Shown: positions 28,215 to 37,830 of the stretch, one piece after another
Position numbering within the stretch: the first letter of the stretch is position 1
How the letters are laid out: the number at the start of each line of letters is the position of its first letter
Source of the DNA: Gangjinia marincola
GTDB lineage: Bacteria; Bacteroidota; Bacteroidia; Flavobacteriales; Flavobacteriaceae
NCBI RefSeq assembly: GCF_039523415.1
Contig: NZ_BAAAFG010000001.1
Span: forward strand, 124,001-188,000
DNA: 64,000 nucleotides
Direction of reading: 5' to 3'
Position numbers and translations under genes: made by a program
The notes under the pieces: model-generated
Seen by the model: the letters and a program-made list of their open reading frames with translations, nothing else
Databases searched by the model: none
Told to the model about the DNA's origin: nothing

Positions 28215-31133
28215 ATGAATGAAAAGCTGCTCCATCTCGACCGTCAACTAAGTGGAAATCTGTACCATAATAGTTTATTGCGGTCGATTTATGCCACAGA
28301 TGCATCGGTGTATCGCGTATTACCATTAGCTGTAGCCTATCCTAAGAATAAAGAAGATCTTAAACTGCTCCTTGAATTTGCACGCAAAAATGATACATCG
28401 CTAATCCTTCGCACTGCAGGAACTTCATTAGCAGGACAATGTGTGGGAGAAGGAATCGTAGTCGATGTGTCAAAGTATTTTACTAAAATTGAAGGATTTG
28501 ATGCCAAAGCACAAACAGTTACTATAGAGCCTGGTGTTATTCGGGATGAATTAAATGAGTATCTAAGGCCGCACCATGTTTTCTTTGGCCCCAACACATC
28601 TACCTCAAATAGATGCATGATTGGCGGAATGGTGGGTAATAACAGTAGCGGGACCACATCCATCAAATATGGGGTGACAAGGGATAAAATAGTTGAGCTT
28701 GAAACCATTTTAACAGATGGAAGCGAAGTTGTTTTTAAACCGCTTACTGCGGAAGAGTTTATGCAAAAAACAACACTTCCCACGTTTGAAGGAAATATTT
28801 ACAAAGTACTATACAACCAATTGTCTTCTTGCGAAATAAAAGAAGAAGTATTTAAGCAGTTTCCAAAGCCATCAATACATCGAAGAAATACAGGATATGC
28901 CATTGATTCCTTATTGAATAGTGAAGTCTTTGACGATTCTACACGTCAAATAAATGTATGCGAATTACTTGCCGGTAGCGAGGGAACTCTGGCGATTACT
29001 ACTAAAATTACGCTTAAAGTTGACCCGCTTCCTCCATCTAATGCTGTTTTAATAGCTGCCCACTTTGATTCTGTACAGGACTGTTGTGATGCTGTTTTTC
29101 CATTGATGAAGCATGATTTGTATACCTGCGAAATGATGGATAAAACCATTTTAGATTGTACAAAAGGTCAATTGATGTATGAGCAGCACAGGTTCTTCTT
29201 AAAAAATGACCCTAAGGCTATTTTGATGCTGGAACTAAGAGCTAATACTAAAGATGAATTATCAGATCAGATCAGTGCTATTGTAACCAGCTTAGAAAAA
29301 AATACTAAGAGTTACCATTACCCCATTTTATCGGGTCATGAAATTAATCTTGCTTTAGAATTACGCAAGGCAGGACTTGGTTTGTTAGGAAATATGATTG
29401 GAGATCAAAAAGCGGTGGCCTGTATTGAAGACACGGCAGTAGACCTGGAAGATCTTTCAACTTATATTAAAGAATTTTCTGCGATCATGAAGTCATTTGG
29501 TCAGCAAGCTGTGTATTATGCACATGCAGGGGCGGGAGAGCTTCATTTGAGACCTATCCTCAATCTTAAAAAAAGTGAGGATGTCATTCTGTTTAAAAAA
29601 ATAACCACTGCTGTTGCACAGCTGGTGAAGAAATACGGTGGTGCGATGAGCGGTGAGCATGGCGATGGGCGTGTTCGCGGGTGGTTGATTCCATTTCTAG
29701 TAGGAGATCAGATTTACGACGTGTTCAAAGCTATAAAACAGGCTTTTGATCCTAAGAACATTCTCAATCCCGGAAAAATAGTCGATGTAAAAGGCATAAC
29801 AGAGGAGTTGCGCTATCAAAAAGATCGTATAGAACCTGTTATAGAAACCTTGTTGGATTTTAGTGAAGATGAGGGTTTTTTACGATCTGTTGAAAAATGT
29901 AATGGGAGTGGAGATTGCCGAAAAGGAGTTCATGCCGGCGGAATAATGTGTCCAAGCTATAGAGTTACCAAGAATGAAAAGGATACGACACGTGCCAGGG
30001 CAAATGCACTGCGTGAATTTTTGACTACTTCTCAAAAGACTAACCCTTTTGATCATAAAGGGCTTAAGGAGGTGTTGGATTTATGTATTAGCTGTAAAGG
30101 ATGCAAAAGCGAATGTCCCAGTACAGTGGATATGGCTGCTATGAAAGCTGAATTTGATTTCCAGTATCAGGAAACAAATGGATATTCGTTACGCGCTAAG
30201 GCATTCGCTTACAATACAAGGCTTAATCGATTTGCCTCACAGCTGCCGGTAGTGTCTAACTTTGTATTCAAAAATAAATATATGTCAAGTTTTGCCAAAA
30301 AAATAGTAGGAATAGCGGCAAAGCGAAGCTTACCATTACCGCATAGGCTATCACTCAAAAACTACATTAAAACAAAGAAAATAGCCCTGACGCCCAATTT
30401 AAATCCGATTAAAACTGTAGTGTTATTTGTGGATGAATTCACAAATTACTTAGACGTCACCATAGGTTTGGATGCCATAGAACTGCTTACTAAACTCAAC
30501 TATAATATCGAGGTAATAGATCATCATGAAAGCGGAAGAACATTTATCTCAAAGGGGTTTTTAAAAGAAGCTAAACAGATAGCAAACAGGAATATACAGC
30601 AATTAGCTTCAGTTGTTACTTCAGATAAAATAATAGTTGGGATTGAACCTTCGGCTATCCTTACATTACGAGATGAATACCTAAGACTGGCAGACGATTT
30701 AGCTTCGGCGAAAGCTTTATCTGACCATACATTTTTGATTGATGAATTTTTAGCGCAAGAAATTGAAACAGGACATATTAGAGCTTCCCAGTTCTCTTCG
30801 GCAAGAAAAGAGATAAAACTTCATGGCCACTGTCATCAAAAAGTGTTGTCTAAACTATCAGCTACATTTACATATCTTAATCTTCCGCAGAATTTTTCAG
30901 TCACCATTATTAATTCAGGTTGCTGTGGGATGGCGGGTTCTTTTGGATATGAAAAAGAACATTATGAGATTAGTATGAAAATGGGAGAATTATCTTTGTT
31001 TCCGGCAATTCGAAAATCAAAAAACGACGTGTTAATCGCAGCTACCGGGACTAGCTGCAGGCATCAAATAAAAGACGGGACATCACGCATTGCAAGACAT
31101 CCCATCTCAATTCTCAAAGAAGCATTGGTTTAG
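28215..31133 (+). CDS. FAD-linked oxidase / Fe-S / CCG-domain dehydrogenase (D-lactate or glycolate dehydrogenase-like)
   Basis: 972 aa. An FAD-binding type 4 domain (about residues 35-220, with AGTSLAGQCVG and MIGGMVGNNSSGTTSI) is followed by the FAD-oxidase C domain with HAGAGELHLRP and GEHGDGRVRG. Then come two cysteine clusters (CNGSGDCRKG..MCPSYR, about 560-580, and CISCKGCKSECP, about 627-640) and C-terminal CCG-type motifs (HGHCHQK, NSGCCGMAGSFGYE). This is the YdiJ-like layout, joining GlcD- and GlcF-type functions in one chain. It oxidises a 2-hydroxy acid and passes electrons on; the exact substrate is not visible. Confidence 0.9.
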   Translation: MNEKLLHLDRQLSGNLYHNSLLRSIYATDASVYRVLPLAVAYPKNKEDLKLLLEFARKNDTSLILRTAGTSLAGQCVGEGIVVDVSKYFTKIEGFDAKAQTVTIEPGVIRDELNEYLRPHHVFFGPNTSTSNRCMIGGMVGNNSSGTTSIKYGVTRDKIVELETILTDGSEVVFKPLTAEEFMQKTTLPTFEGNIYKVLYNQLSSCEIKEEVFKQFPKPSIHRRNTGYAIDSLLNSEVFDDSTRQINVCELLAGSEGTLAITTKITLKVDPLPPSNAVLIAAHFDSVQDCCDAVFPLMKHDLYTCEMMDKTILDCTKGQLMYEQHRFFLKNDPKAILMLELRANTKDELSDQISAIVTSLEKNTKSYHYPILSGHEINLALELRKAGLGLLGNMIGDQKAVACIEDTAVDLEDLSTYIKEFSAIMKSFGQQAVYYAHAGAGELHLRPILNLKKSEDVILFKKITTAVAQLVKKYGGAMSGEHGDGRVRGWLIPFLVGDQIYDVFKAIKQAFDPKNILNPGKIVDVKGITEELRYQKDRIEPVIETLLDFSEDEGFLRSVEKCNGSGDCRKGVHAGGIMCPSYRVTKNEKDTTRARANALREFLTTSQKTNPFDHKGLKEVLDLCISCKGCKSECPSTVDMAAMKAEFDFQYQETNGYSLRAKAFAYNTRLNRFASQLPVVSNFVFKNKYMSSFAKKIVGIAAKRSLPLPHRLSLKNYIKTKKIALTPNLNPIKTVVLFVDEFTNYLDVTIGLDAIELLTKLNYNIEVIDHHESGRTFISKGFLKEAKQIANRNIQQLASVVTSDKIIVGIEPSAILTLRDEYLRLADDLASAKALSDHTFLIDEFLAQEIETGHIRASQFSSARKEIKLHGHCHQKVLSKLSATFTYLNLPQNFSVTIINSGCCGMAGSFGYEKEHYEISMKMGELSLFPAIRKSKNDVLIAATGTSCRHQIKDGTSRIARHPISILKEALV

Positions 31134-31966
31134 TCTTCTTCGTTATCCTGATCTTCTTCAGCTGTATAGCTTTCTAACTCTTGTGTTAGCGTAGAATCGT
31201 AGGTTGTATCAAACGGCAGATCAATAATTCCAAAGTCATTTAATCTGTAGTTTGTTTCGGTATTGCTAAAAACAAGACCTATATCTTTTGCAAAATAATT
31301 GCTTGATACGATCACATCTGCTGCAGTGAGAATTACAAAATCACCAAAATCATCAAGGGAAACTTCAATATTGATAAATAGGGTTGAAATCACAATATCT
31401 TCAAAGGTTTGCTGATTAACCGTAATATTTTCTTGCGATCCCGTTTGTTCAGTTGTAATTGTAAAATTTAAGGTTGCGTTAAGTGAATTATTATTATCAA
31501 TTGGAATACTAACCGGTTGCGAACCTCCCTGAACGTATAGCTCAGCGTCATTTCCGGCACTAGGATTCAATATTGTAGCGTTGGTGATGGTAATGCTGAT
31601 ATCATCTAAATTTGGTAAAGAGACTTCAAGTGCCCCATTATACCGAACAATGTTTTCCTCTTTAGTAATTGTTCCGCTGGATAACAGTCCAGTAGTAAAA
31701 CCAAATAATGGATCACCTACACTTGAGCTAAGCTGGTAATTGCCTTGATTTTCAGATTCTACAGTAAGTAAATCTTCATAGCTATCTGGATCTTGATCAT
31801 TAATCACCAGTGTATTTTCATACTCCCAGGTATTATCTACCGCAAGAGGAAAATAATTATTGGTATTATCTGTGCCTTGAGGATCTTTGTTATCATCATC
31901 ATCAGAGCATCCTGTGATGAGAAATAGACCTACTGTAAAAAAAAGTATACTTTTTATAGTGTTCAT
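31130..31966 (-). CDS. hypothetical lipoprotein
   Basis: 278 aa. A signal peptide ends in a clear lipobox LITGC (Cys at about residue 20), followed by the acidic SDDDDNKD tether typical of surface-exported Bacteroidota lipoproteins. The mature protein is beta-rich, starts with NNYFPLAVDNTWEYENT and ends in an acidic tail. The N-terminal pattern resembles lipoproteins of unknown function common in flavobacteria. It converges on the FAD dehydrogenase with a 4-base overlap. Confidence 0.75.
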   Translation of the reverse strand: MNTIKSILFFTVGLFLITGCSDDDDNKDPQGTDNTNNYFPLAVDNTWEYENTLVINDQDPDSYEDLLTVESENQGNYQLSSSVGDPLFGFTTGLLSSGTITKEENIVRYNGALEVSLPNLDDISITITNATILNPSAGNDAELYVQGGSQPVSIPIDNNNSLNATLNFTITTEQTGSQENITVNQQTFEDIVISTLFINIEVSLDDFGDFVILTAADVIVSSNYFAKDIGLVFSNTETNYRLNDFGIIDLPFDTTYDSTLTQELESYTAEEDQDNEED

Positions 31967-31983
31967 AATATATTGCTTTGTTA

Positions 31984-31991
31984 CAAAGGTA
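31984..31991 (-). promoter_or_regulatory. -7 box of the lipoprotein gene
   Basis: TACCTTTG on the minus strand, a perfect TAnnTTTG match 17 bases before the start codon. No -33 TTG is seen. Confidence 0.45.
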
Positions 31992-32108
31992 ATGTTTTTG
32001 GCTTATAATGCATTTTAAACAGGTCACTGAGAAAATTACGCTATTTTAAAGCTAGGATTTACTTAAACCATAAATAAGACTTATTTTCGTTTGCGAAATA
32101 AGGAAATT

Positions 32109-33173
32109 ATGGCGGGTAATACCTTCGGAAAACTATTTAAACTCACTACGTTTGGCGAATCACATGGAGAAGCCATAGGAGGAACTATTGACGGTTGTCC
32201 AGCGGGACTTGAATTAGATTTAGAAGCTATCCAGCGTGATATGGACCGAAGAAAACCGGGACAGTCTTCTATCGTTACTCAGCGAAAAGAGCCGGATGAA
32301 GTCAAATTTCTTTCGGGTCTCTTTGAGGGAAAAACCACCGGAACTCCTATTGGCTTTATCATCAAAAATACGAATCAAAAAACAAGAGATTACGGTCATA
32401 TTAAAGACACGTACAGGCCATCTCACGCAGACTATACCTATGATCAAAAATACGGGATACGTGATTATCGTGGTGGGGGTCGTAGCAGTGCACGTGAAAC
32501 TGCAGTACGCGTTGTAGCCGGCGCCATCGCCAAGCAATTGATTTCTTCAGTTCAAATAAACGCCTTTACGTCAAGTGTGGGAGATATTAAATTAAGTAAG
32601 AAGTATAAAGAACTTGACTTTGGCTTGACCGAAACTAATGACGTTCGTTGCCCAGATCCTGCCACTGCAGATAAAATGATACATAGAATTAAGGAAATTA
32701 GAAAAGAGGGAGATACCATTGGAGGTACGATCACCTGTGTTGCTCAAAACGTCCCGGTAGGATTAGGTGAACCGGTTTTTGATAAATTACATGCAGAATT
32801 AGGAAAAGCTATGCTTTCAATCAATGCTGTTAAAGGATTTGAATACGGGAGTGGTTTTGAGGGATCCAGGATGAAAGGAAGCGAACACAATGATAAGTTC
32901 AATGCAGATGGTTCAACGCAAACAAATTTGAGTGGAGGTATACAGGGAGGAATCAGCAACGGTATGGATATCTATTTTAATGTTGCATTTAAACCAGTGG
33001 CTACTGTGATGCAAAAGCAGGAAACTATAGATAATCAGGGGAATAAAGTTGAAATGCAGGGCAAAGGTAGACATGATCCCTGTGTGGTACCAAGAGCAGT
33101 ACCTATTGTTGAAGCGATGACAGCCTTAGTACTTGCAGATTTTGTATTGCTGAATAAAACCTCAAAAATATAG
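32109..33173 (+). CDS. aroC: chorismate synthase
   Basis: 354 aa from the ATG at 32109, giving the standard N-terminus [20 protein letters not shown]; a start six codons earlier is unlikely. Further signatures are [15 protein letters not shown] (FMN and substrate binding), a second [19 protein letters not shown] segment, GGISNGMDI, and [17 protein letters not shown] at the end. It converts EPSP to chorismate using reduced FMN in the last common step of aromatic synthesis. It is followed by a symporter after 47 bases. Confidence 0.97.
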   Translation: MAGNTFGKLFKLTTFGESHGEAIGGTIDGCPAGLELDLEAIQRDMDRRKPGQSSIVTQRKEPDEVKFLSGLFEGKTTGTPIGFIIKNTNQKTRDYGHIKDTYRPSHADYTYDQKYGIRDYRGGGRSSARETAVRVVAGAIAKQLISSVQINAFTSSVGDIKLSKKYKELDFGLTETNDVRCPDPATADKMIHRIKEIRKEGDTIGGTITCVAQNVPVGLGEPVFDKLHAELGKAMLSINAVKGFEYGSGFEGSRMKGSEHNDKFNADGSTQTNLSGGIQGGISNGMDIYFNVAFKPVATVMQKQETIDNQGNKVEMQGKGRHDPCVVPRAVPIVEAMTALVLADFVLLNKTSKI

Positions 33174-33220
33174 TCCCTTACGGGGAAGAAAACGAACAAG
33201 CGATTAACTAAAAAAGTTCA

Positions 33221-34522
33221 ATGAAAAAATTAGCATTACACTGGCAGATTTTACTGGGAATGGTTCTTGGAGTAGGATTCGCATTTGCCTTATCCGCGAC
33301 TAGTTGGGGAGCAGAATTTATAGGTGATTGGATCAAACCTTTTGGCACTATTTTTATCAATGCCCTTAAACTTATTGCTGTACCCTTGATCCTAGCTTCT
33401 CTGATCAAAGGCGTTTCTGATCTTAAAGATATCTCTAAATTGAGTCAAATGGGCGGAAGAACAATTCTCACCTATATATTGACGACTGTTGTTGCAGTTA
33501 CGATTGGACTGGGAGTTGTAAATATCATAAAACCCGGTTCCACGATTACTAAAGAAACCCAAACTGAATTACTTGAGAGCTATAAAGGCGATGCGGACAG
33601 TAAAATTGCAGATGCTAAAAAACAAAAAGAGTCTGGCCCTTTACAGGCTTTAGTGGATTTGGTACCAAGTAATATATTTTCTGCAACGACTGATAACCGT
33701 AATATGCTTCAGGTTATTTTCTTTGCAATTTTCTTTGGAATAGGCCTTATTCTGATACCGGAAGCTACCGCAAAACCCGTCAAAGACTTTTTTGATGGTT
33801 TTAATGAAGTTATTCTCAAACTCATTGATTTGATTATGTTGGCAGCGCCTTTTGGTGTTTTTGCCTTACTAGCAGCGCTGGTGGTTGAGTCACCCAGCGC
33901 AGATTTATTTGCCGCTTTAGCTATGTATGGATTAAGTGTTCTTATTGGTTTAGGTTTGATGATAGTGGTTTATATTCTAATTGTATGGGTGGTCACTAAA
34001 CGTAGTCCGGCATTTTTCCTTAATGGAATTTCACCCGCACAGTTGTTGGCGTTCTCTACCAGTTCAAGTGCAGCTACTTTACCGGTTACCATGGAGCGGG
34101 TAGAAGAGCATTTAGGCGTAGAAAAAGAAGTAACTAGCTTTGTGCTTCCCATTGGTGCAACCATAAATATGGACGGGACGAGTTTGTATCAGGCGGTGGC
34201 TGCCGTATTTATTGCTCAGGCATTTGGCATGGATTTGTCGTTAGGAGCGCAGTTGGGGATCATCGCAACGGCTACGTTAGCTTCTATTGGATCTGCTGCT
34301 GTACCGGGAGCGGGAATGGTCATGTTAGTGATTGTATTAGGGCAAGCGGGTATTCCTGAAGCTGGTCTGGCGCTTATCTTCGCAGTTGATCGTCCGCTGG
34401 ATATGTGTAGAACTACAGTTAACGTTACGGGTGATGCTGCGGTAAGTATGATTGTGGCAAAATCTGTAGGCAAGCTTAGAGATCCAGAGGTCAAGAATTG
34501 GGATGATCATTATAAGAAATAG
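33221..34522 (+). CDS. dicarboxylate/amino-acid:cation symporter (DAACS family)
   Basis: 433 aa with about 8 membrane helices and re-entrant loops. Family marks are FINALKLIAVPLILASL, the serine-rich re-entrant loop AFSTSSSAATLPVTM, NMDGTSLYQAVAAVFIAQ and the cation/substrate helix AVDRPLDMCRTTVNVTGD. It co-transports glutamate, aspartate or C4-dicarboxylates with sodium or protons. The DMCRTTVNV helix with an Arg is characteristic; substrate preference cannot be settled from sequence alone. Confidence 0.93.
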   Translation: MKKLALHWQILLGMVLGVGFAFALSATSWGAEFIGDWIKPFGTIFINALKLIAVPLILASLIKGVSDLKDISKLSQMGGRTILTYILTTVVAVTIGLGVVNIIKPGSTITKETQTELLESYKGDADSKIADAKKQKESGPLQALVDLVPSNIFSATTDNRNMLQVIFFAIFFGIGLILIPEATAKPVKDFFDGFNEVILKLIDLIMLAAPFGVFALLAALVVESPSADLFAALAMYGLSVLIGLGLMIVVYILIVWVVTKRSPAFFLNGISPAQLLAFSTSSSAATLPVTMERVEEHLGVEKEVTSFVLPIGATINMDGTSLYQAVAAVFIAQAFGMDLSLGAQLGIIATATLASIGSAAVPGAGMVMLVIVLGQAGIPEAGLALIFAVDRPLDMCRTTVNVTGDAAVSMIVAKSVGKLRDPEVKNWDDHYKK

Positions 34523-34582
34523 ACGAATCTAAATTTAACATTTAGAAGACAGTACCGCGCTGATTTATATTATTTTGGACAT

Positions 34583-34590
34583 TACTTTTG
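34583..34590 (+). promoter_or_regulatory. -7 box of the tandem secreted-protein genes
   Basis: TACTTTTG matches TAnnTTTG exactly and lies 16 bases before the ATG at 34607. No TTG is present at -33. Confidence 0.5.
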
Positions 34591-34606
34591 CACCTTTCAA
34601 AATGAT

Positions 34607-35815
34607 ATGAAAAAAATATTATTACTCTTATTTTTTGCTGTTCAAATTTTATTCGCACAAGTTGGAATAAACACTACAAATCCCAGCAATGCATCTGTAC
34701 TCGATATTGAGGCCATAAATAGCGGCGGTGAAGTGGGCGGTTTAATTCTTCCCAGGGTATCTTTGAGTGAGCGAAATTTAATTCCTGTCACTGTGGAAGA
34801 TGATGGATTAATGATTTACCTTATTGACGGAACAACACGCTGCTTACAATTATACGATGCATCTGCCACTCCGGCGGTGTGGAGGAATGTATATTGCATG
34901 CCCATTAATCAAGCACCGGAGGCATTAGACGTCACTTTTCAAGGTACGCTACAAGTTGGTAACACCTTAGAGGGATCATATACCTATACTGATAATGAAA
35001 ATAATCCGGAAGGTATTTCTCAATATCAATGGTATCGCGCAGACGATTTTTTGGGAACGAATCTAACGGCAATCCCGGGTGCTACTTCGATAACCTACAC
35101 CTTACAGGCTGCAGACTTAGATAGATATATTAGCTTTTCAGTCATTCCGGTAGCTACTGCCGGTACCACAACAGGAGACGAGAGTTTTAGTCCGTATCAA
35201 GGTCCAATTGCAGCAGACGGTTCTGGGGGAGTCATCATCTCTGAGATTGCAGATCCAAATAATAATTCAAATGCCCGGTTCCTGGAATTGACAAACAGAA
35301 GTACTACTGCAATAAATATAGGAAATTGGGTGATACGAAAATATGTGAACGGATCAGTCACAAACACTCAATCCTTTACGATTCCTGATGGTACTGTTAT
35401 CAATGAAGGACAGAGTTTTGTTTTTTCAAATAATGAAGCGGAGTTTTTGGCGGTGTATGGTTTTGCTCCTAATTTTTCAAATACCAATGTAAATGGAGTG
35501 TTTGGCTCAAATGGTAACGATCCAATTGAAATTCTTAATTCATTAGGTGAGCGAATTGATATTTACGGCGTGGTTGGAACCAACCCCACCGGTACCTGTG
35601 CCGAATTTGAAGATGGGAGAGCACTTCGTGCTGCGGGGATCATCAATGGAGTTACAACCTGGAATGAGGGTCAATGGATTGTGAGAGCAGATAGTACTAT
35701 ACCAGCCTCGCAAGGATGTACGAATCATGCGAATGATCCTCAAAATGCTCCCGCTGCCACAGCACCCGGCGATCCAATTACCGGAGACTTTACCCCAGGA
35801 ACGCATCCAAACTAA
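34607..35815 (+). CDS. secreted protein with lamin tail domain
   Basis: 402 aa. A signal peptide (about residues 1-18, ending FAQ) is followed by a module of about 85 residues beginning VGINTTNPSNASVLDIE and ending near RNVYC. Then come a bacterial Ig-like stretch (about 110-200, SYTYTDNENNPEG..YQWYRA) and a lamin tail domain (about 205-320, with GVIISEIADPNNNSNARFLEL and NIGNWVIRKY). No T9SS sorting domain is present at the C-terminus. Lamin tail domains occur in cell-surface and nuclease-associated proteins; the role here is unknown. It is 4 bases upstream of a gene that shares its N-terminal module. Confidence 0.82.
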   Translation: MKKILLLLFFAVQILFAQVGINTTNPSNASVLDIEAINSGGEVGGLILPRVSLSERNLIPVTVEDDGLMIYLIDGTTRCLQLYDASATPAVWRNVYCMPINQAPEALDVTFQGTLQVGNTLEGSYTYTDNENNPEGISQYQWYRADDFLGTNLTAIPGATSITYTLQAADLDRYISFSVIPVATAGTTTGDESFSPYQGPIAADGSGGVIISEIADPNNNSNARFLELTNRSTTAINIGNWVIRKYVNGSVTNTQSFTIPDGTVINEGQSFVFSNNEAEFLAVYGFAPNFSNTNVNGVFGSNGNDPIEILNSLGERIDIYGVVGTNPTGTCAEFEDGRALRAAGIINGVTTWNEGQWIVRADSTIPASQGCTNHANDPQNAPAATAPGDPITGDFTPGTHPN

Positions 35816-35819
35816 TCGA

Positions 35820-36734
35820 ATGAAAAAAATTCTCGTTGCTTTAGCGTTTACAGTTTATCCTATAATAAATGTAGCTCAAGGTGTCGCTATTAATACATCA
35901 CAGCCAAGCCGGGCAGCTATGCTTTACTTAGAAAGTCTTAATTCAAGAAGTTTACAGTATGGAGGACTTCTCATCCCAATCGTAACAGAAGATCAACAGG
36001 CACTCATCCCTTCTCAACCTGCAGATGATGGAATGTTAGTCTACGTAAGTGATTTTACATCAGGAAAACACTGTCTTGATATTTGGGATGGTCAAAGTTT
36101 GGTCTGGCGCAGTGTTTATTGCAATGATCCACAATGTGATACGCTTTTATATGAAGAAGACTTTTCTGAGTATACGCCTCAATCTGGTCGCATTAATGGA
36201 GTAGATTCTGGGGATTATCCTACCGGCACCCCCTGGACCATTGATGATAGTCTTGCTAATTTTCCGGTTAACGGGACTGCACAAAATAATGACTACGCGT
36301 ATACCAATGGCTCCAGCGAATTTGAGTTAGGAAATACAGATGGTCCAATTGTACTGACGTTTGATCCGGTAGACATTTCAGGATTTTCAACGGTATGCTT
36401 TTCGATTGAAATTAGGGGAGAGGGTGACTTAGAATACAATGAAGCACTGCACAACACTGATGATTCAAATAACTCAAATGATTACGTCAATGTAGAATAC
36501 TCAACAGATGGAGGGGCTACATTCACTTTAATTACAAACTATGAAAATGGAGGTAACGATAACCATACACTTATTGCGACACCTCCAGGTCCGGGTCAGG
36601 GGTCGTTTCCAAACAGTACAGTATCTATTGAAGGACTCTCTGGTAGCTCACTTATTGTACGAGTTACATCTCAAATCTGGGCAGCAGATGAGTTTTTCTT
36701 TTACGATAATTTTAGGGTAGAAGGAGGAAACTAG
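35820..36734 (+). CDS. secreted protein sharing the N-terminal module of its neighbour
   Basis: 304 aa from the ATG at 35820; an earlier start would lie inside the previous gene. A signal peptide ends near NVAQG. Residues about 20-110 repeat the neighbour's module: VAINTSQPSRAAMLYLES matches VGINTTNPSNASVLDIE, and WRSVYC matches WRNVYC. The C-terminal 190 residues form a different beta-rich domain (LLYEEDFSEYTP.. to FFFYDNFRVEGG) resembling a jelly-roll or MAM-like fold. Same module with different C-terminal cargo suggests duplication and domain exchange. Function unknown. Confidence 0.8.
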   Translation: MKKILVALAFTVYPIINVAQGVAINTSQPSRAAMLYLESLNSRSLQYGGLLIPIVTEDQQALIPSQPADDGMLVYVSDFTSGKHCLDIWDGQSLVWRSVYCNDPQCDTLLYEEDFSEYTPQSGRINGVDSGDYPTGTPWTIDDSLANFPVNGTAQNNDYAYTNGSSEFELGNTDGPIVLTFDPVDISGFSTVCFSIEIRGEGDLEYNEALHNTDDSNNSNDYVNVEYSTDGGATFTLITNYENGGNDNHTLIATPPGPGQGSFPNSTVSIEGLSGSSLIVRVTSQIWAADEFFFYDNFRVEGGN

Positions 36735-36743
36735 CCAATATTC

Positions 36744-36773
36744 TTGTCTTTTTGTAATCTTTTTTTACATTTA
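36744..36773 (+). promoter_or_regulatory. promoter of the ATP-grasp operon
   Basis: TTG at 36744-36746, exactly 19 bases of spacer, then TACATTTA at 36766-36773. This matches TTG-N19-TAnnTTTG except for the final base and lies 25 bases before the ATP-grasp start. Confidence 0.6.
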
Positions 36774-36798
36774 CTGGATAACCTCCAAAATTGACCCC

Positions 36799-37830
36799 AT
36801 GAATATTTGCTTTATCATGTACCCCTGGGAAGATATCTCACCAGAGATGGATTCTTCTTTGTTGTTAATTCATGAATGTGTAAAACGTGGCCATAAGGTT
36901 GCTTTAGCAACTCCTGCTAATCTTACAATAAGAGATAGCATAACATACGGTTTCTGTAAAATGATTCAAAAACCTGAAAAGGTTTCTGTGTCGTTAAAAT
37001 CATTTTATAAGCATACTAATTTTAAGGAGAAAATGCTTCCTCTAGCCGGCTTTGATGTTATTTTTATGCGGGCTAATCCACCATTAGATCCTATTGTGCT
37101 TAACTTTTTGGATTCTGTTAAAGATGATGTGTTTATCGTAAATGACTTACAAGGTTTACGTGAGGCAAATAACAAATTATATACGGCAGCACTAGATGAT
37201 CCCAACAATGAGATTATTCCAAAGACACACGTTTCAAAAAACAAATCCTATCTCAAACAGGTAATTAAAGAAAATGAGCGTGATAAAATGATCATGAAAC
37301 CGCTCAATGGTTTTGGGGGTAGCGGAGTAATTTTATTAGAGAAATCAGCCTTATCAAACATCAGTTCCTTACTGGATTTTTATATTGACAACAAAGATGG
37401 TTCGTCCAATTATGTGATTCTTCAAGACTATATTGAGGGTGCAGATCAAGGTGATGTACGTATTTTACTGTTAGGAGGGAAACCTATTGGTGCAGTACGA
37501 AGAATACCGGGGTCAGATGATCATCGTTCCAATATTTCAGCCGGTGGATCATTTGCCAAGCACGTACTTACGAAAGCAGAAAAAGAACTCTGTAAAAAAA
37601 TAGGGGATAAGCTGGTAAGTGACGGACTTCATTTTGTAGGTATAGACGTGATTAATGGAATGTTGGTTGAGGTTAATGTGATGTCACCCGGCGGAATTAA
37701 TTATATCAATAAAGTCAATAAAACTAAGATCCAAGAGAAGATTATTGACTTTTTGGAAGATAAAGTTGTAAATCAGCAAAAAGCATTTAAGCGTCGTGCC
37801 CAGCTAAAGAATTCATTGAGTGATGCATAG
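36799..37830 (+). CDS. GshB-like ATP-grasp ligase
   Basis: 343 aa. The sequence follows glutathione synthetase (GshB) order: an N-terminal domain with FMRANPPLDP (about residues 89-98) and VNDLQGLREANNK, the ATP-grasp lysine/glycine loop MKPLNGFGGSGV (166-177), LQDYIEGADQGDVRILLLGG (208-227), RRIPGSDDHRSNISAGG, and the metal-binding end GIDVINGMLVEVNVMSPGG. ATP-grasp enzymes join a carboxylate to an amine through an acyl phosphate. No gamma-glutamylcysteine ligase lies in the window and bshA implies bacillithiol, so glutathione is an unlikely product. It overlaps the next gene by 8 bases. Confidence 0.87.
   Translation: MNICFIMYPWEDISPEMDSSLLLIHECVKRGHKVALATPANLTIRDSITYGFCKMIQKPEKVSVSLKSFYKHTNFKEKMLPLAGFDVIFMRANPPLDPIVLNFLDSVKDDVFIVNDLQGLREANNKLYTAALDDPNNEIIPKTHVSKNKSYLKQVIKENERDKMIMKPLNGFGGSGVILLEKSALSNISSLLDFYIDNKDGSSNYVILQDYIEGADQGDVRILLLGGKPIGAVRRIPGSDDHRSNISAGGSFAKHVLTKAEKELCKKIGDKLVSDGLHFVGIDVINGMLVEVNVMSPGGINYINKVNKTKIQEKIIDFLEDKVVNQQKAFKRRAQLKNSLSDA

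Noticed and set aside
28337..28783. 148-codon minus-strand frame inside the FAD dehydrogenase gene
   Set aside because: Antisense shadow of a well-supported gene.
32236..32517. 93-codon plus-strand frame inside aroC
   Set aside because: Overlaps a certain gene in another frame; no own family features.
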